The translations under genes and the position numbers were made by a program. Of a stretch of DNA of 64,000 bases, positions 18,133 to 26,716 are shown piece by piece (position 1 is the stretch's first letter; each line of letters begins with the position of its first letter). Source of the DNA: Butyrivibrio sp. XPD2006 (GTDB taxonomy: Bacteria > Bacillota > Clostridia > Lachnospirales > Lachnospiraceae); NCBI RefSeq assembly GCF_000420865.1, contig NZ_ATVT01000014.1, positions 46,969 through 110,968 on the forward strand, in the 5' to 3' direction. Under the pieces are notes generated by a model. That model was given only the letters and a program-made list of their open reading frames with translations, ran no database searches and was not told the origin of the DNA.

Positions 18133-20241
18133 TTATCTAAGTGAAAAGAGCATCTGGCCATATGTAGGGTAGCTAAGATATTCATCAGGTATTACTGCCT
18201 CAGCTTCATCCGCATATTTTCTAAGCTCATCCATATCTTTCAGGATTATCTCCTGATAGAAGCTTGCCTGTCCCAGGAGATCATCCATGCCTTCTGCTTT
18301 CTTGGTATCTGTATAGAGCTTCTTAAGTGCCCCGCTGATTCCTGCGGATGCATCGTCCAAAGTCTTAAGAAGTCCACATTCCAGGTCGCAGGTTGTGCCT
18401 TCAAGAACACTCTTTTTCTGGATCATCTCTTTTGTAAGATCTTTCTCATAGGCGATGATTCCTTCTGTAAGGTCTTTTCTCACCATCTCCTGCATTGTAA
18501 GAGACTCGATGTGGATTGACTTAGAGTAGTTCTCAAGCAGGATGTCATATCTCGAGTGAATCTCTTCCTTGGTGAAGATTCCGTGCTTTGTGAAGAGATC
18601 AATTGACTCATCTGAAATCCAGTAAGGCATTGCATCGGGAAGAGACTTAAGGTTCGGAAGACCTCTCTTCTCAGCCTCAGCTACCCATTCCTCTGTGTAG
18701 CCGTTTCCGTTGAAAAGAACTTTCTTATGAGTTGTAAGGACATCCCTCAGGACCTCCATTACCTTTTCTTTAAGCGCATCTGCCGGTGTTCCTTCAAGCT
18801 TTGCGTAGATCTTGGCGATCTCTTCAGCTACTGCGGTATTGAGAACAATGTTTGCATTTGCTACTGAAACAGCTGAGCCCGGCATACGGAACTCAAACTT
18901 GTTACCTGTAAATGCAAAAGGTGATGTTCTGTTTCTGTCTGTATTGTCCTTCGTAAAGTGCGGAAGAACAGTAGCACCCATGGCCATCTGAACTTTACCC
19001 TGGCTCTCATAAGCTGTACCTTCCTCAACGCTCTTTAATACTCCTGCAAGCTCATCGCCTACAAATATTGAGATAATAGCAGGCGGTGCCTCGTTGCCTC
19101 CGAGTCTGTGATCGTTTCCTGCAGATGCAACGGAGAGTCTGAGGATTGGTGCATACTCATCAACTGCTGCGATAACTGCCATGAGGAATACCAGGAAAGG
19201 AATGTTCTCGCCGGGCTTCTTACCGGGGTCAAGAAGGTTCATACCTGTATCTGTGCAAACAGACCAGTTGTTATGTTTTCCTGATCCGTTGATTCCCTCG
19301 AAGGGTTTCTCATGCAGGAGACATGCGTAGTTGTGCTTGTCAGCAACCTTCTTCATAACTTCCATAGTGAGCTGGTTGTGATCTACAGCAATGTTTGCTG
19401 TCTCAAATACGGGTGCCAGCTCGTGCTGTGAAGGAGCAACCTCATTGTGCTTGGTCTTTGCAGGAATTCCAAGTTTCCAGAGCTCTTCATCCAGATCATG
19501 CATGTAAGCTGAAACCTTTGGCTTGATAACACCGAAGTAGTGATCCTCCATTTCCTGACCTTTTGAAGCAGGTGCTCCGATCAGCGTCCTTCCTGTAAAC
19601 AGAAGGTCTTTTCTCTTCTTGTAATACTCCTTGTCGATCAGGAAGTACTCCTGCTCTGAACCGATTGTTGTATTTACTCTCTTAACATCCTCATATCCGA
19701 GAAGATGAAGCATCTTCACAGCTTCGCCGGAAAGAGCCTCCATTGAGCGAAGGAGTGGAGTCTTTTTATCAAGAGCTTCTCCGCCGTATGAACAGAAGGC
19801 TGTCGGAATATAGAGTGAACCGTCCTTAATAAATGCCGGTGATGAAGGGTCCCAGGCTGTATAGCCTCTTGCCTCAAAGGTTGCACGAAGACCTCCTGAA
19901 GGGAAGCTTGATGCATCAGGCTCACCCTTTACAAGTTCTTTTCCTGAGAATTCCATGATCACTGAGCCATCATCTGTAGGTGAAATGAAACTGTCGTGCT
20001 TTTCTGCTGTAAGACCTGTCATAGGCTGGAACCAGTGTGTAAAGTGTGTTGCACCGTTCTCTACAGCCCATTCTTTCATAACAGCCGCTACCGTATTTGC
20101 CACATCCAGTTCAAGATGTGTTCCCTGCTCAATAGTCTTATGAACAGCCTTGTAAATATCCTTTGGAAGGCGCTGCTTCATAACACGATCATTGAAGACC
20201 AGACTACCAAATTCCTCTGTAAGTTTTCCCGCTTCTACCAT
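18133..20241 (-). CDS. glnN: Glutamine synthetase type III
   Basis: A 702 aa GSIII, the long dodecameric form common in Bacteroidetes and rumen Lachnospiraceae. Features include the N-terminal FGSLVFNDRVMKQRLPKDIYK, the TIGSEQEYFLID metal site, KHNEVAPSQHELAPVFE, GKHNNWSVCTDTGMNLLDPG, and RTSPFAFTGNKFEFRMPGS. It condenses glutamate and ammonia. It is probably the main ammonium-assimilating GS here, feeding gltBD downstream. The spacing to asnB is 20 bp. Confidence 0.95.
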   Translation of the reverse strand: MVEAGKLTEEFGSLVFNDRVMKQRLPKDIYKAVHKTIEQGTHLELDVANTVAAVMKEWAVENGATHFTHWFQPMTGLTAEKHDSFISPTDDGSVIMEFSGKELVKGEPDASSFPSGGLRATFEARGYTAWDPSSPAFIKDGSLYIPTAFCSYGGEALDKKTPLLRSMEALSGEAVKMLHLLGYEDVKRVNTTIGSEQEYFLIDKEYYKKRKDLLFTGRTLIGAPASKGQEMEDHYFGVIKPKVSAYMHDLDEELWKLGIPAKTKHNEVAPSQHELAPVFETANIAVDHNQLTMEVMKKVADKHNYACLLHEKPFEGINGSGKHNNWSVCTDTGMNLLDPGKKPGENIPFLVFLMAVIAAVDEYAPILRLSVASAGNDHRLGGNEAPPAIISIFVGDELAGVLKSVEEGTAYESQGKVQMAMGATVLPHFTKDNTDRNRTSPFAFTGNKFEFRMPGSAVSVANANIVLNTAVAEEIAKIYAKLEGTPADALKEKVMEVLRDVLTTHKKVLFNGNGYTEEWVAEAEKRGLPNLKSLPDAMPYWISDESIDLFTKHGIFTKEEIHSRYDILLENYSKSIHIESLTMQEMVRKDLTEGIIAYEKDLTKEMIQKKSVLEGTTCDLECGLLKTLDDASAGISGALKKLYTDTKKAEGMDDLLGQASFYQEIILKDMDELRKYADEAEAVIPDEYLSYPTYGQMLFSLR

Positions 20242-20261
20242 TTTCTTTTCCTCCGTTTAAT

Positions 20262-21845
20262 TTATTTGCCGCTGGCGCCGTAGTTTGACAGCACTCTTGC
20301 GGAAGGATCGTTGACATTACATCCTTTCCAGGATTTGTTTGGCATCCAGAAATCTACAACCATATGAGACTGGCCTTCGTAGTATTTCTCGAATATCTCT
20401 CTGTAAAGAAGAGATTCTTTTGTAAATGGTGTCGCATGCGTATAAGACTTTCTCCTGGTCTCATACTCTGCGTAAGTATATGTATTGTCTGCATATTCCA
20501 TAAGATCATCTCTGAGTGAATGTCCGACAGCATCCGAGAATGCTGCTTTTTCTCTCATGAGGATCGATCTTGGAATGAATTCATCTTTTTCAAATGCTTT
20601 TCTCAAAAGAAATTTTCCGATTCCGTAGGTATTGAGCTTCTTTTCAGGATCTATGCTCATTACATAATCTACAAAATCCAGATCACCGAAGGGAACTCTT
20701 GCCTCCAATGAGTTGACGCTTATGCATCTGTCTGCTCTTAGTACGTCATACATGTGAAGCTCTCTTACGCGCTTTTTCGCTTCCTCCTGGAAAGCCTCAG
20801 CACTCGGAGCAAAGTCCGTGTACTTGTAACCAAAGAGCTCATCTGAAATTTCTCCTGTCAGGATTACCTTTATATCTGTATTCTCGTGGATCCACTTGCA
20901 CAGAAGATACATTCCGATGGAAGCTCTGACTGTAGTTATGTCATAGGTTCCAAGTGCGTGGATTACCGGCTCTACAGCGTTTATGACATCCTCTTTTGTA
21001 ATGATCACCTCGTGGTGATTGCTGTGGATATACTCCGCAACCTCTCTCGCATACTTGAGGTCTATGGCATCTATGTCCATCCCAATTGCAAAAGTCTCGA
21101 TTGGTTTATCAGAGAGGCTTGCTGCAACTCCGCATACAAGGGAGGAATCAAGTCCTCCCGAAAGCAAAAACCCAACCGGTGCATCAGCGCTGAGCCTCTT
21201 TTTGATACCACGGATCAGCTTGTCATGGATATTTTCGGTGATGGTATGAAGATCATCTGTCCTTAGCTCTTTTACCTCCGTCATATCCCTGTAGCAGATA
21301 AATCTGCCATCCTCGTAGTAATGTCCCGGAGGGAAAGGCTTAATGCTCTTGCAGACATCTGTAAGGTTCTTGGGCTCTGATGCGAAAAGAATGTATCCAT
21401 CATCGTCGTAGCCGTAGTAAAGAGGTCTGATTCCTATGGGATCTCTTGCTGCTATGAAGTCATTCTTTTTGCTGTCATATATTACACACGCAAACTCCGC
21501 ATCCAGAAGGCTGAACATCTTAGTTCCCAGTCTTTCATATAGAGGAAGAAGTATCTCGCAATCACTGTCGCTCCCAAAGCTGTATCCCAGAGAGATCAGA
21601 TAATTCTTAAGCTCTGTAAACCCGTATAATTCGCCGTTACATATAACTGCGTTTCCGTTTAGAGTAAAGGGCTGCATTCCGCTCTCTGTAAGGCCCATGA
21701 TTGAAAGTCTGTTAAATCCCATATAGCCCTTTGGCGTCTGGAAGGTCCTTGTCATGTCCGGGCCTCTGGAAGTTGTCTTTTCCAGGATTTCCTCAAAGAA
21801 ATCCTTTGATACATCTGCTCTTGCGTATGTCAGTATTGCGCACAT
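20262..21845 (-). CDS. asnB: Asparagine synthetase (glutamine-hydrolysing)
   Basis: A 527 aa two-domain enzyme. Cys2 (MCAILTYA) is the glutaminase nucleophile, and residues 1-190 form the class II amidotransferase domain. The synthetase domain has the PP-loop FLLSGGLDSSLVCG (about 225) and LTGEISDELFGYKYTD. It makes asparagine from aspartate and glutamine. It follows the amt gene by 38 bp in the nitrogen operon. Confidence 0.93.
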   Translation of the reverse strand: MCAILTYARADVSKDFFEEILEKTTSRGPDMTRTFQTPKGYMGFNRLSIMGLTESGMQPFTLNGNAVICNGELYGFTELKNYLISLGYSFGSDSDCEILLPLYERLGTKMFSLLDAEFACVIYDSKKNDFIAARDPIGIRPLYYGYDDDGYILFASEPKNLTDVCKSIKPFPPGHYYEDGRFICYRDMTEVKELRTDDLHTITENIHDKLIRGIKKRLSADAPVGFLLSGGLDSSLVCGVAASLSDKPIETFAIGMDIDAIDLKYAREVAEYIHSNHHEVIITKEDVINAVEPVIHALGTYDITTVRASIGMYLLCKWIHENTDIKVILTGEISDELFGYKYTDFAPSAEAFQEEAKKRVRELHMYDVLRADRCISVNSLEARVPFGDLDFVDYVMSIDPEKKLNTYGIGKFLLRKAFEKDEFIPRSILMREKAAFSDAVGHSLRDDLMEYADNTYTYAEYETRRKSYTHATPFTKESLLYREIFEKYYEGQSHMVVDFWMPNKSWKGCNVNDPSARVLSNYGASGK

Positions 21846-21883
21846 ACTTCAAATCCTCCTACGTGAATTTCATAAGATACTCT

Positions 21884-23653
21884 CTACTCGACGTCAGCGA
21901 GCGCTGCTGCGCCTTCTTCTCCGGTGCGGATCTTAACCACATTGTCGAGACTGTAAACGAAGATCTTTCCGTCTCCGATATGTCCTGTGTAAAGAGCTTT
22001 CTTAGCTGCTTCAATAACATCTGCTACCGGAATCTTACTTACTACTACTTCAAGCTTGATCTTTGGAAGCAATGTCGCATCCATCTCAACTCCACGGTAC
22101 ATCTCACCTGAGCCTTTCTGGACACCGCAACCCATAACCTGCGTAACAGTCATACCCGTTACACCCAGATCATTCATAACCTTACGAAGCTTGTCGTAAC
22201 GAGAGAGCTTTGCGATAATAACAACCTTGTGGATACCGCTTTCTGTGTGAACTGGTGCTGAAACCACAGGAACTGCTGCATTCTTCTGGAAAGCAGATGC
22301 TTCTTCGTAATCGCTAGCACCAAGATCTGTGTTTTCATTGACTGACATCTGAAGTGTATTGGAAACATCCATGATGGCAAATCCTGAATAAGCTGATGCA
22401 AGACCATGCTCTGTTGAGTCAAGACCAAGGATTTCCTCTTCTTCTGAAACTCTAAGGCCAAGGACCTTTTTAATTACAAAGAATGTTATTGATATGGTGA
22501 TCACTGTCCATGCTGCTACTGCAAAGAAACCTACAAGCTGAATTCCAAGGAGCTTAAATCCGCCTCCGTAGAAAAGACCTGTCATCTCATTGCCTGCTGC
22601 ATCAGCAATTGAGTAACCGGGTGCTGAGTTTGTTGCAAAAAGGCCTACTGCAATAGTTCCCCAGATACCGTTGAGGCAGTGAACTGCTACTGCACCCACA
22701 GGATCATCAATATGAAGCTTGTAATCAAGGAGCCATACACCGAAGCAAACAAGAAGTCCTGCCACAATACCGATCACGATGGCACCGAAAGCATCAGTTA
22801 CATCACAGGGAGCTGTGATAGCTACAAGACCTGCCAGTGAAGCATTCAGACACATTGAGACATCAGGCTTACCGTATTTGATCCATGTGAAAATCATGCA
22901 TGTTACAGTTGCAAGCGCCGGAGCAATGGTTGTCGTAACAAAGATGCTTCCAAGCTGCTCGACTGAAGTTGCTGCCGCGCCGTTAAATCCGTACCAGCCA
23001 AGCCAGAGAATAAAGACACCAAGCGCTGCAGCTACAAGGTTGTGACCCGGGAATGCATTTACTTTAGTAACTTTTCCTGATTTATCTCTTTCAAACTTAC
23101 CAATACGTGCTCCGAGGAATGCTGCACCAATAAGTGCTGAAATACCGCCAACCATGTGAATTGCTGTAGAACCTGCGAAATCATGGAAGCCGATCTGTGA
23201 AAGAAAACCGCCGCCCCAGATCCAGTGCGCTTCAATAGGATAAATAACTGCTGAGATAACTGCCGAGTACACACAATAGGATATGAATTTTGTTCTCTCA
23301 GCCATTGATCCTGAAACGATGGTTGCTGTTGTCGCACAGAACACAAGGTTAAATACGAAGTTAGACCAGTCAAAGTTTGCATAATTCGAAAAAATATCGA
23401 ATCCGGGTTTTCCGATTATGCCTGCCAGATCTTCCCCAAGAAGCAGGCCAAAACCGATAAGAATAAATACTACAGTTCCAATACAGAAGTCCATCAGATT
23501 CTTCATTATGATGTTTCCTGTATTTTTTGCTCTGGTAAAGCCGGCCTCACACATTGCAAATCCGGCCTGCATCCAGAAAACCAAAGCTGCGCCTATCAAA
23601 AACCAAACGCCAAAAACACTACCGTTAATAGCATCTAAAATTTCACCGCTCAT
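21884..23653 (-). CDS. Ammonium transporter fused to a PII signalling domain
   Basis: A 589 aa fusion. Residues about 1-400 are an Amt transporter with about 11 helices and the typical FWMQAGFAMCEAGFTRAKN and SAIHMVGG-type motifs. After a linker, residues about 470-589 are a complete PII domain with a T-loop (GVQKGSGEMYRGVEMDATLLPK) and B-loop TGHIGDGKIFVYSLD. In separate PII proteins such as E. coli GlnB, T-loop Tyr51 is uridylylated; the matching residue here is Met. The fused PII probably gates the channel in cis by ATP/ADP/2-oxoglutarate binding. It is the first gene of the operon, behind an attenuator-like leader. Confidence 0.93.
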   Translation of the reverse strand: MSGEILDAINGSVFGVWFLIGAALVFWMQAGFAMCEAGFTRAKNTGNIIMKNLMDFCIGTVVFILIGFGLLLGEDLAGIIGKPGFDIFSNYANFDWSNFVFNLVFCATTATIVSGSMAERTKFISYCVYSAVISAVIYPIEAHWIWGGGFLSQIGFHDFAGSTAIHMVGGISALIGAAFLGARIGKFERDKSGKVTKVNAFPGHNLVAAALGVFILWLGWYGFNGAAATSVEQLGSIFVTTTIAPALATVTCMIFTWIKYGKPDVSMCLNASLAGLVAITAPCDVTDAFGAIVIGIVAGLLVCFGVWLLDYKLHIDDPVGAVAVHCLNGIWGTIAVGLFATNSAPGYSIADAAGNEMTGLFYGGGFKLLGIQLVGFFAVAAWTVITISITFFVIKKVLGLRVSEEEEILGLDSTEHGLASAYSGFAIMDVSNTLQMSVNENTDLGASDYEEASAFQKNAAVPVVSAPVHTESGIHKVVIIAKLSRYDKLRKVMNDLGVTGMTVTQVMGCGVQKGSGEMYRGVEMDATLLPKIKLEVVVSKIPVADVIEAAKKALYTGHIGDGKIFVYSLDNVVKIRTGEEGAAALADVE

Positions 23654-23670
23654 ACGTTTCTCCTCCTGTT

Positions 23671-23687
23671 TGTGCCCTTAAGGCACA
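23671..23687 (-). other. Small hairpin just upstream of the amt ribosome site
   Basis: TGTGCC and GGCACA form a 6-bp stem with a 5-nt loop between the leader terminator's U-tract and the AGGAGG site of amt. It could affect initiation or stabilise the processed mRNA end. Its function is unknown. Confidence 0.4.
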
Positions 23688-23747
23688 AAAAAAACGACGC
23701 AATGGCACACTACGTTTATGTTCGTAGTATGATGCGCCATTGCATCG
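23686..23747 (-). terminator. Leader intrinsic terminator (attenuator) upstream of amt
   Basis: On the minus strand, a long stem with one small bulge pairs CGATGCAATGGCGCATCATAC with its imperfect complement near 23695-23714. It is followed directly by a run of eight T. It lies inside the untranslated leader, about 30 nt before the amt start, so it would stop transcription before the operon. Its 5' arm contains the whole P2 hexaloop hairpin, so terminator and P2 are mutually exclusive. Confidence 0.8.
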
Positions 23748-23773
23748 TTTGCTTTTTTGTATTCGTGTATACA
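23731..23773 (-). promoter_or_regulatory. Candidate ANTAR dual-hexaloop RNA target
   Basis: On the minus strand, hairpin P1 (23773-23758) has a 5-bp stem TGTAT/ATACA and a six-base loop ACACGA. An 11-nt linker follows, then hairpin P2 (23746-23731) with stem GATGC/GCATC and loop AATGGC. The known ANTAR target is two short hairpins with hexaloops carrying A at position 1 and G at position 4. P2 fits fully. P1 has A1 but C at position 4, so it is a weaker match. The arrangement before an overlapping terminator matches published ANTAR leaders. Confidence 0.7.
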
Positions 23774-23789
23774 CTTTACTTATTCATGG

Positions 23790-23818
23790 ATTGTACTCGG
23801 ATGTTTAAAGCCTGTCAA
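23790..23818 (-). promoter_or_regulatory. Sigma-A promoter of the nitrogen operon
   Basis: A perfect -35 TTGACA (23818-23813), 17-bp spacer and -10 TACAAT (23795-23790) lie on the minus strand. The -35 overlaps the 3' end of trpG. The predicted start point near 23783 gives a leader of about 130 nt that contains both hairpins and the terminator. Confidence 0.8.
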
Positions 23819-24384
23819 CAACTTTTTAAAAAATTTTTCAACATAGCCTTACCATCAGGCGTCATGATGGATTCCGGATGGAACTGAACCCCGTAAATAG
23901 GGTATTCCCGGTGCTCTATTGCCATGACTTCACCGCCTTCAGTAACACCCGTTATTTTTAAGCAGTCAGGAATCGTGTCCTTTTCTGCCGCAAGAGAATG
24001 GTATCTTGCAACCGGTGCATTCTCAGGAATTCCCTTAAATAATGCACTGTCAGTATCAAATTTCACCACAGACTGTTTACCGTGCATAAGCTCTTTTGCA
24101 TAGGTTACAGTTGCTCCAAAGGCCATACATATTGCCTGATGTCCGAGACATACGCCCAGTATCGGGATGTCTTTTCCCAAGGTTCTTGCTGCCTCCACGA
24201 TAACACCTGCATCCTCGGGTCTTCCGGGCCCGGGTGAAAGGATGATCCTGTCGGGATTAAGAGCTCTGATCTCCGGGATTGTCATCTCATCATTTCTTAT
24301 AACCCTGATATCCGGGTCAATCTCGCCTATGAGCTGGTAGAGATTATAGGAAAAGCTGTCGTAGTTATCTATAAGAAGTATCAT
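23815..24384 (-). CDS. trpG: Anthranilate synthase glutamine amidotransferase subunit
   Basis: A 189 aa class I glutamine amidotransferase. The nucleophile Cys lies in GVCLGHQAICMAFG (about residue 79) and the His-Glu pair in GVQFHPESIMTPDG. It supplies ammonia to TrpE. It overlaps trpE by 4 bp, which supports a role in tryptophan rather than only folate synthesis, although such subunits can serve both. The remaining trp genes are not in the window. Confidence 0.9.
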   Translation of the reverse strand: MILLIDNYDSFSYNLYQLIGEIDPDIRVIRNDEMTIPEIRALNPDRIILSPGPGRPEDAGVIVEAARTLGKDIPILGVCLGHQAICMAFGATVTYAKELMHGKQSVVKFDTDSALFKGIPENAPVARYHSLAAEKDTIPDCLKITGVTEGGEVMAIEHREYPIYGVQFHPESIMTPDGKAMLKNFLKSC

Positions 24385-25850
24385 CTCTCCACCTCCTGTG
24401 CCAGCTCAAGTGCGCGAAGTGACGCTCTCGCCTTATTGAGGCACTCCGTAAACTCTTTTTCGGGATCGGAATCAGCCACAATTCCTGCTCCGCTCCTTAC
24501 AAAAACAGTGTCGTTTTTCTTATAAATAAGACGGATAGCGATGCACGTATCCATATTTCCGGAAAAATCGATGTATCCGATGGCTCCGCCGTAGATTCCG
24601 CGCTTATTGTTTTCTAGTTCACCAATCAGCTGACAAGCCCTGATCTTGGGCGCTCCGGAGAGTGTTCCGGCCGGAAGCACCGCATTTATCGCATCCAGCG
24701 CATCATTCTCTTCTCTGATCTCTCCCCTGACTGTCGAACCAATGTGCATGACGTGTGAATATCTCTCTATAGAATGGAGCTTCTCAACCTGTACTGTACC
24801 GAATTTACTGATCTTGCCAAGGTCGTTTCTTCCAAGATCCACAAGCATATTGTGCTCAGCCAGCTCTTTTTCATCTGCAAGAAGCTCTTTTTCCAGAGCT
24901 TCGTCCTCCTCTTTAGTAGCTCCCCTGGGCCTTGTTCCGGCCAGAGGGAATGTGTGAAGGACGCCCTTTTCAAGCTTAACAAGCGTCTCAGGAGAAGCAC
25001 CGGCCACCTCAACGTCAGTACCCGAGAAATAGAACATGTACGGAGAAGGATTAATGGTTCGAAGCACTCTGTATGTATTTAAAAGACTTCCCTTAAACGG
25101 TGCCGATAATCTGTTTGAGAGCACAATCTGGAAAATGTCGCCCTCCTTAATGTGCTTTTTGCCACTCTCTACCATGGCGCAATACTCTTCTTTGTTAAAA
25201 AGAGGCGTGACTTCGCCCATAAGCTTTCCACTTTCATCGGTCTTCTCTGTATCGGAATATATCAGCTCTTTTAACTGAGTAAGCTCGTCTATAGCCTTGT
25301 TATAACCCGCCTCTATGTCAGCAGTTTCCGCATTTGCGATCAGCACAATCTTCTGCTTGACATTATCGAAAGCAATAACTTTATCAAACAGCATGAGATC
25401 CAGGTCTTTGAAAGCATCATTATCAACGCCTTTCCAAGCTGCACTGGGCTCACAGTATCCAAAGTAATCGAAGGCAAAATAACCCACCAGTCCTCCTGTG
25501 AACGGCGGAAGATCATCAAACATCGGGCTTCTGTAATTTGACAGTATCTCCCGAAGTACCTTCCATGGCTCAGTCGTCTTAACGGTCTTATTGCCAAAAG
25601 ACATCTCACCGTCTTTTAATGTAATTGCAAGCTTGGGTTCATAGCCCACGAAAGTATATCTTCCCCAATATTCGTTGGCCTGTGCAGATTCCAGCATATA
25701 GCAATGTCTGGATACGGATTTTAGTTTCCTTACAAGTTCGATTGGCGTAATAAAGTCCGACAGGATCTCACATCCCACCGGTATAACGTCATATTTGCCG
25801 CTTTTCGCGATTTCTTTTGCCTTTTCCAGGCTGATAGTCACATTCACCAT
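24381..25850 (-). CDS. trpE: Anthranilate synthase component I
   Basis: A 489 aa chorismate-utilising enzyme. The N-terminal LESAQANEYWGRYTFVGYEP contains the LES segment used for tryptophan feedback binding. The catalytic domain shows SGAPKIRACQLI, NNKRGIYGGAIGYI and RSGAGIVADSDPEKEF. The ATG at 25850 is chosen because GGGGAGG lies just upstream; an in-frame ATG at 25889 has no ribosome site and would lie almost at the promoter. It forms a two-gene operon with trpG. Confidence 0.92.
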   Translation of the reverse strand: MVNVTISLEKAKEIAKSGKYDVIPVGCEILSDFITPIELVRKLKSVSRHCYMLESAQANEYWGRYTFVGYEPKLAITLKDGEMSFGNKTVKTTEPWKVLREILSNYRSPMFDDLPPFTGGLVGYFAFDYFGYCEPSAAWKGVDNDAFKDLDLMLFDKVIAFDNVKQKIVLIANAETADIEAGYNKAIDELTQLKELIYSDTEKTDESGKLMGEVTPLFNKEEYCAMVESGKKHIKEGDIFQIVLSNRLSAPFKGSLLNTYRVLRTINPSPYMFYFSGTDVEVAGASPETLVKLEKGVLHTFPLAGTRPRGATKEEDEALEKELLADEKELAEHNMLVDLGRNDLGKISKFGTVQVEKLHSIERYSHVMHIGSTVRGEIREENDALDAINAVLPAGTLSGAPKIRACQLIGELENNKRGIYGGAIGYIDFSGNMDTCIAIRLIYKKNDTVFVRSGAGIVADSDPEKEFTECLNKARASLRALELAQEVER

Positions 25851-25899
25851 GATCCTCCCCAAAATCATCCCTGAACAATAGTTTTGCATAATTGCATAA

Positions 25900-25928
25900 A
25901 TATTAGCGCATTTTGCGCTTTAACGCAA
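25900..25928 (-). promoter_or_regulatory. trpEG promoter with palindromic operator in the spacer
   Basis: -35 TTGCGT (25928-25923), 17-bp spacer, -10 TAATAT (25905-25900), minus strand. The spacer contains the inverted repeat AGCGCA-TTT-TGCGCT (25905-25919), a likely repressor site that would block polymerase binding. The regulator is unknown; a TrpR-like repressor is one option. Confidence 0.65.
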
Positions 25929-25929
25929 T

Positions 25930-25959
25930 AAAAAAGGGCTGAACAAGCGCGTTCAGCCC
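25930..25959 (-). terminator. Intrinsic terminator of the lipoprotein gene
   Basis: A 9-bp GC-rich stem (GGGCTGAAC with its complement, loop of 6) followed on the minus strand by a run of six T. It ends the gene at 25980 and lies immediately 5' of the trpEG -35 box. Confidence 0.85.
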
Positions 25960-25979
25960 ATTGAATATTTATATAATTA

Positions 25980-26630
25980 TTATTTAACTTTGTTGCCACC
26001 CCATTCTACAACTGTAAATCCGTCTCTGGAAGGTGTATCGAGAATCTGAGGCATTATCCTGATGTGATGATCTGATGGATACCATGCCATGAACACTCTG
26101 ATCAGATTATCCGGCTCAGGTGTAACTGTAAGCCTGGCACCCTTGTTATAGGTCTTGCCCTGGAAACTTATCACATTATAAGGATTGCCTTCCATATCAG
26201 CGAGCCAGAACTTCAAAAACTCATCGATCTCTGACTCATTAAGACCCTGCTCTGCAAGCTTCTCACGAAGGAACCCTTCTGTCTCTTCGCCCTTTACGCA
26301 GTATCCGGTGTAGAAGTCATACTCAAATCTCGGAACACCCTCCCAGAAGAGGTAATCATACTCGTTTCCTTCGAAGGTTATCTTACCGTCTCTGTCAGCT
26401 GTGACATTCCATGTATTTTCTGCGTTGAACTCCGGGATAAGATCAGTTATATCTCCGTTGTAGTCAAGGCTTACTGATATTTCACTTCCGTCCTCCTGTG
26501 GATACAGGTAAATTACAGGCTTAAGATCCACTCCTTCAGGAGTATGATTCTGTGCTGTTCCGCCTGAGCACCCAACCACAGCCATTAATGCAATTGTCAT
26601 TACTAATCCCACAATACTTTTCTTCCTCAT
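25980..26630 (-). CDS. Putative lipoprotein with KPVIYLYP motif
   Basis: A 216 aa protein with a lipoprotein signal peptide (lipobox MAVVGC, Cys at about residue 21). The mature part starts with LKPVIYLYPQ, a short motif seen at the head of a family of secreted bacterial and archaeal proteins of unknown function. A beta-rich remainder is rich in aromatic and acidic residues. It is likely attached to the outer face of the membrane. It is a single gene with its own terminator. Confidence 0.75.
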   Translation of the reverse strand: MRKKSIVGLVMTIALMAVVGCSGGTAQNHTPEGVDLKPVIYLYPQEDGSEISVSLDYNGDITDLIPEFNAENTWNVTADRDGKITFEGNEYDYLFWEGVPRFEYDFYTGYCVKGEETEGFLREKLAEQGLNESEIDEFLKFWLADMEGNPYNVISFQGKTYNKGARLTVTPEPDNLIRVFMAWYPSDHHIRIMPQILDTPSRDGFTVVEWGGNKVK

Positions 26631-26716
26631 AGGCTCATACCTCCTATACGATTATTATAAACCATTCGCAGTCAAATTGTGTACAAGTTAACAGAAATTT
26701 AACATTAGTTCACAAA

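Noticed and set aside
25850..25979. Tryptophan attenuator upstream of trpE
   Set aside because: The GC-rich hairpin there lies before the trpEG promoter and fits the terminator of the preceding lipoprotein gene. No Trp-rich leader peptide was found.
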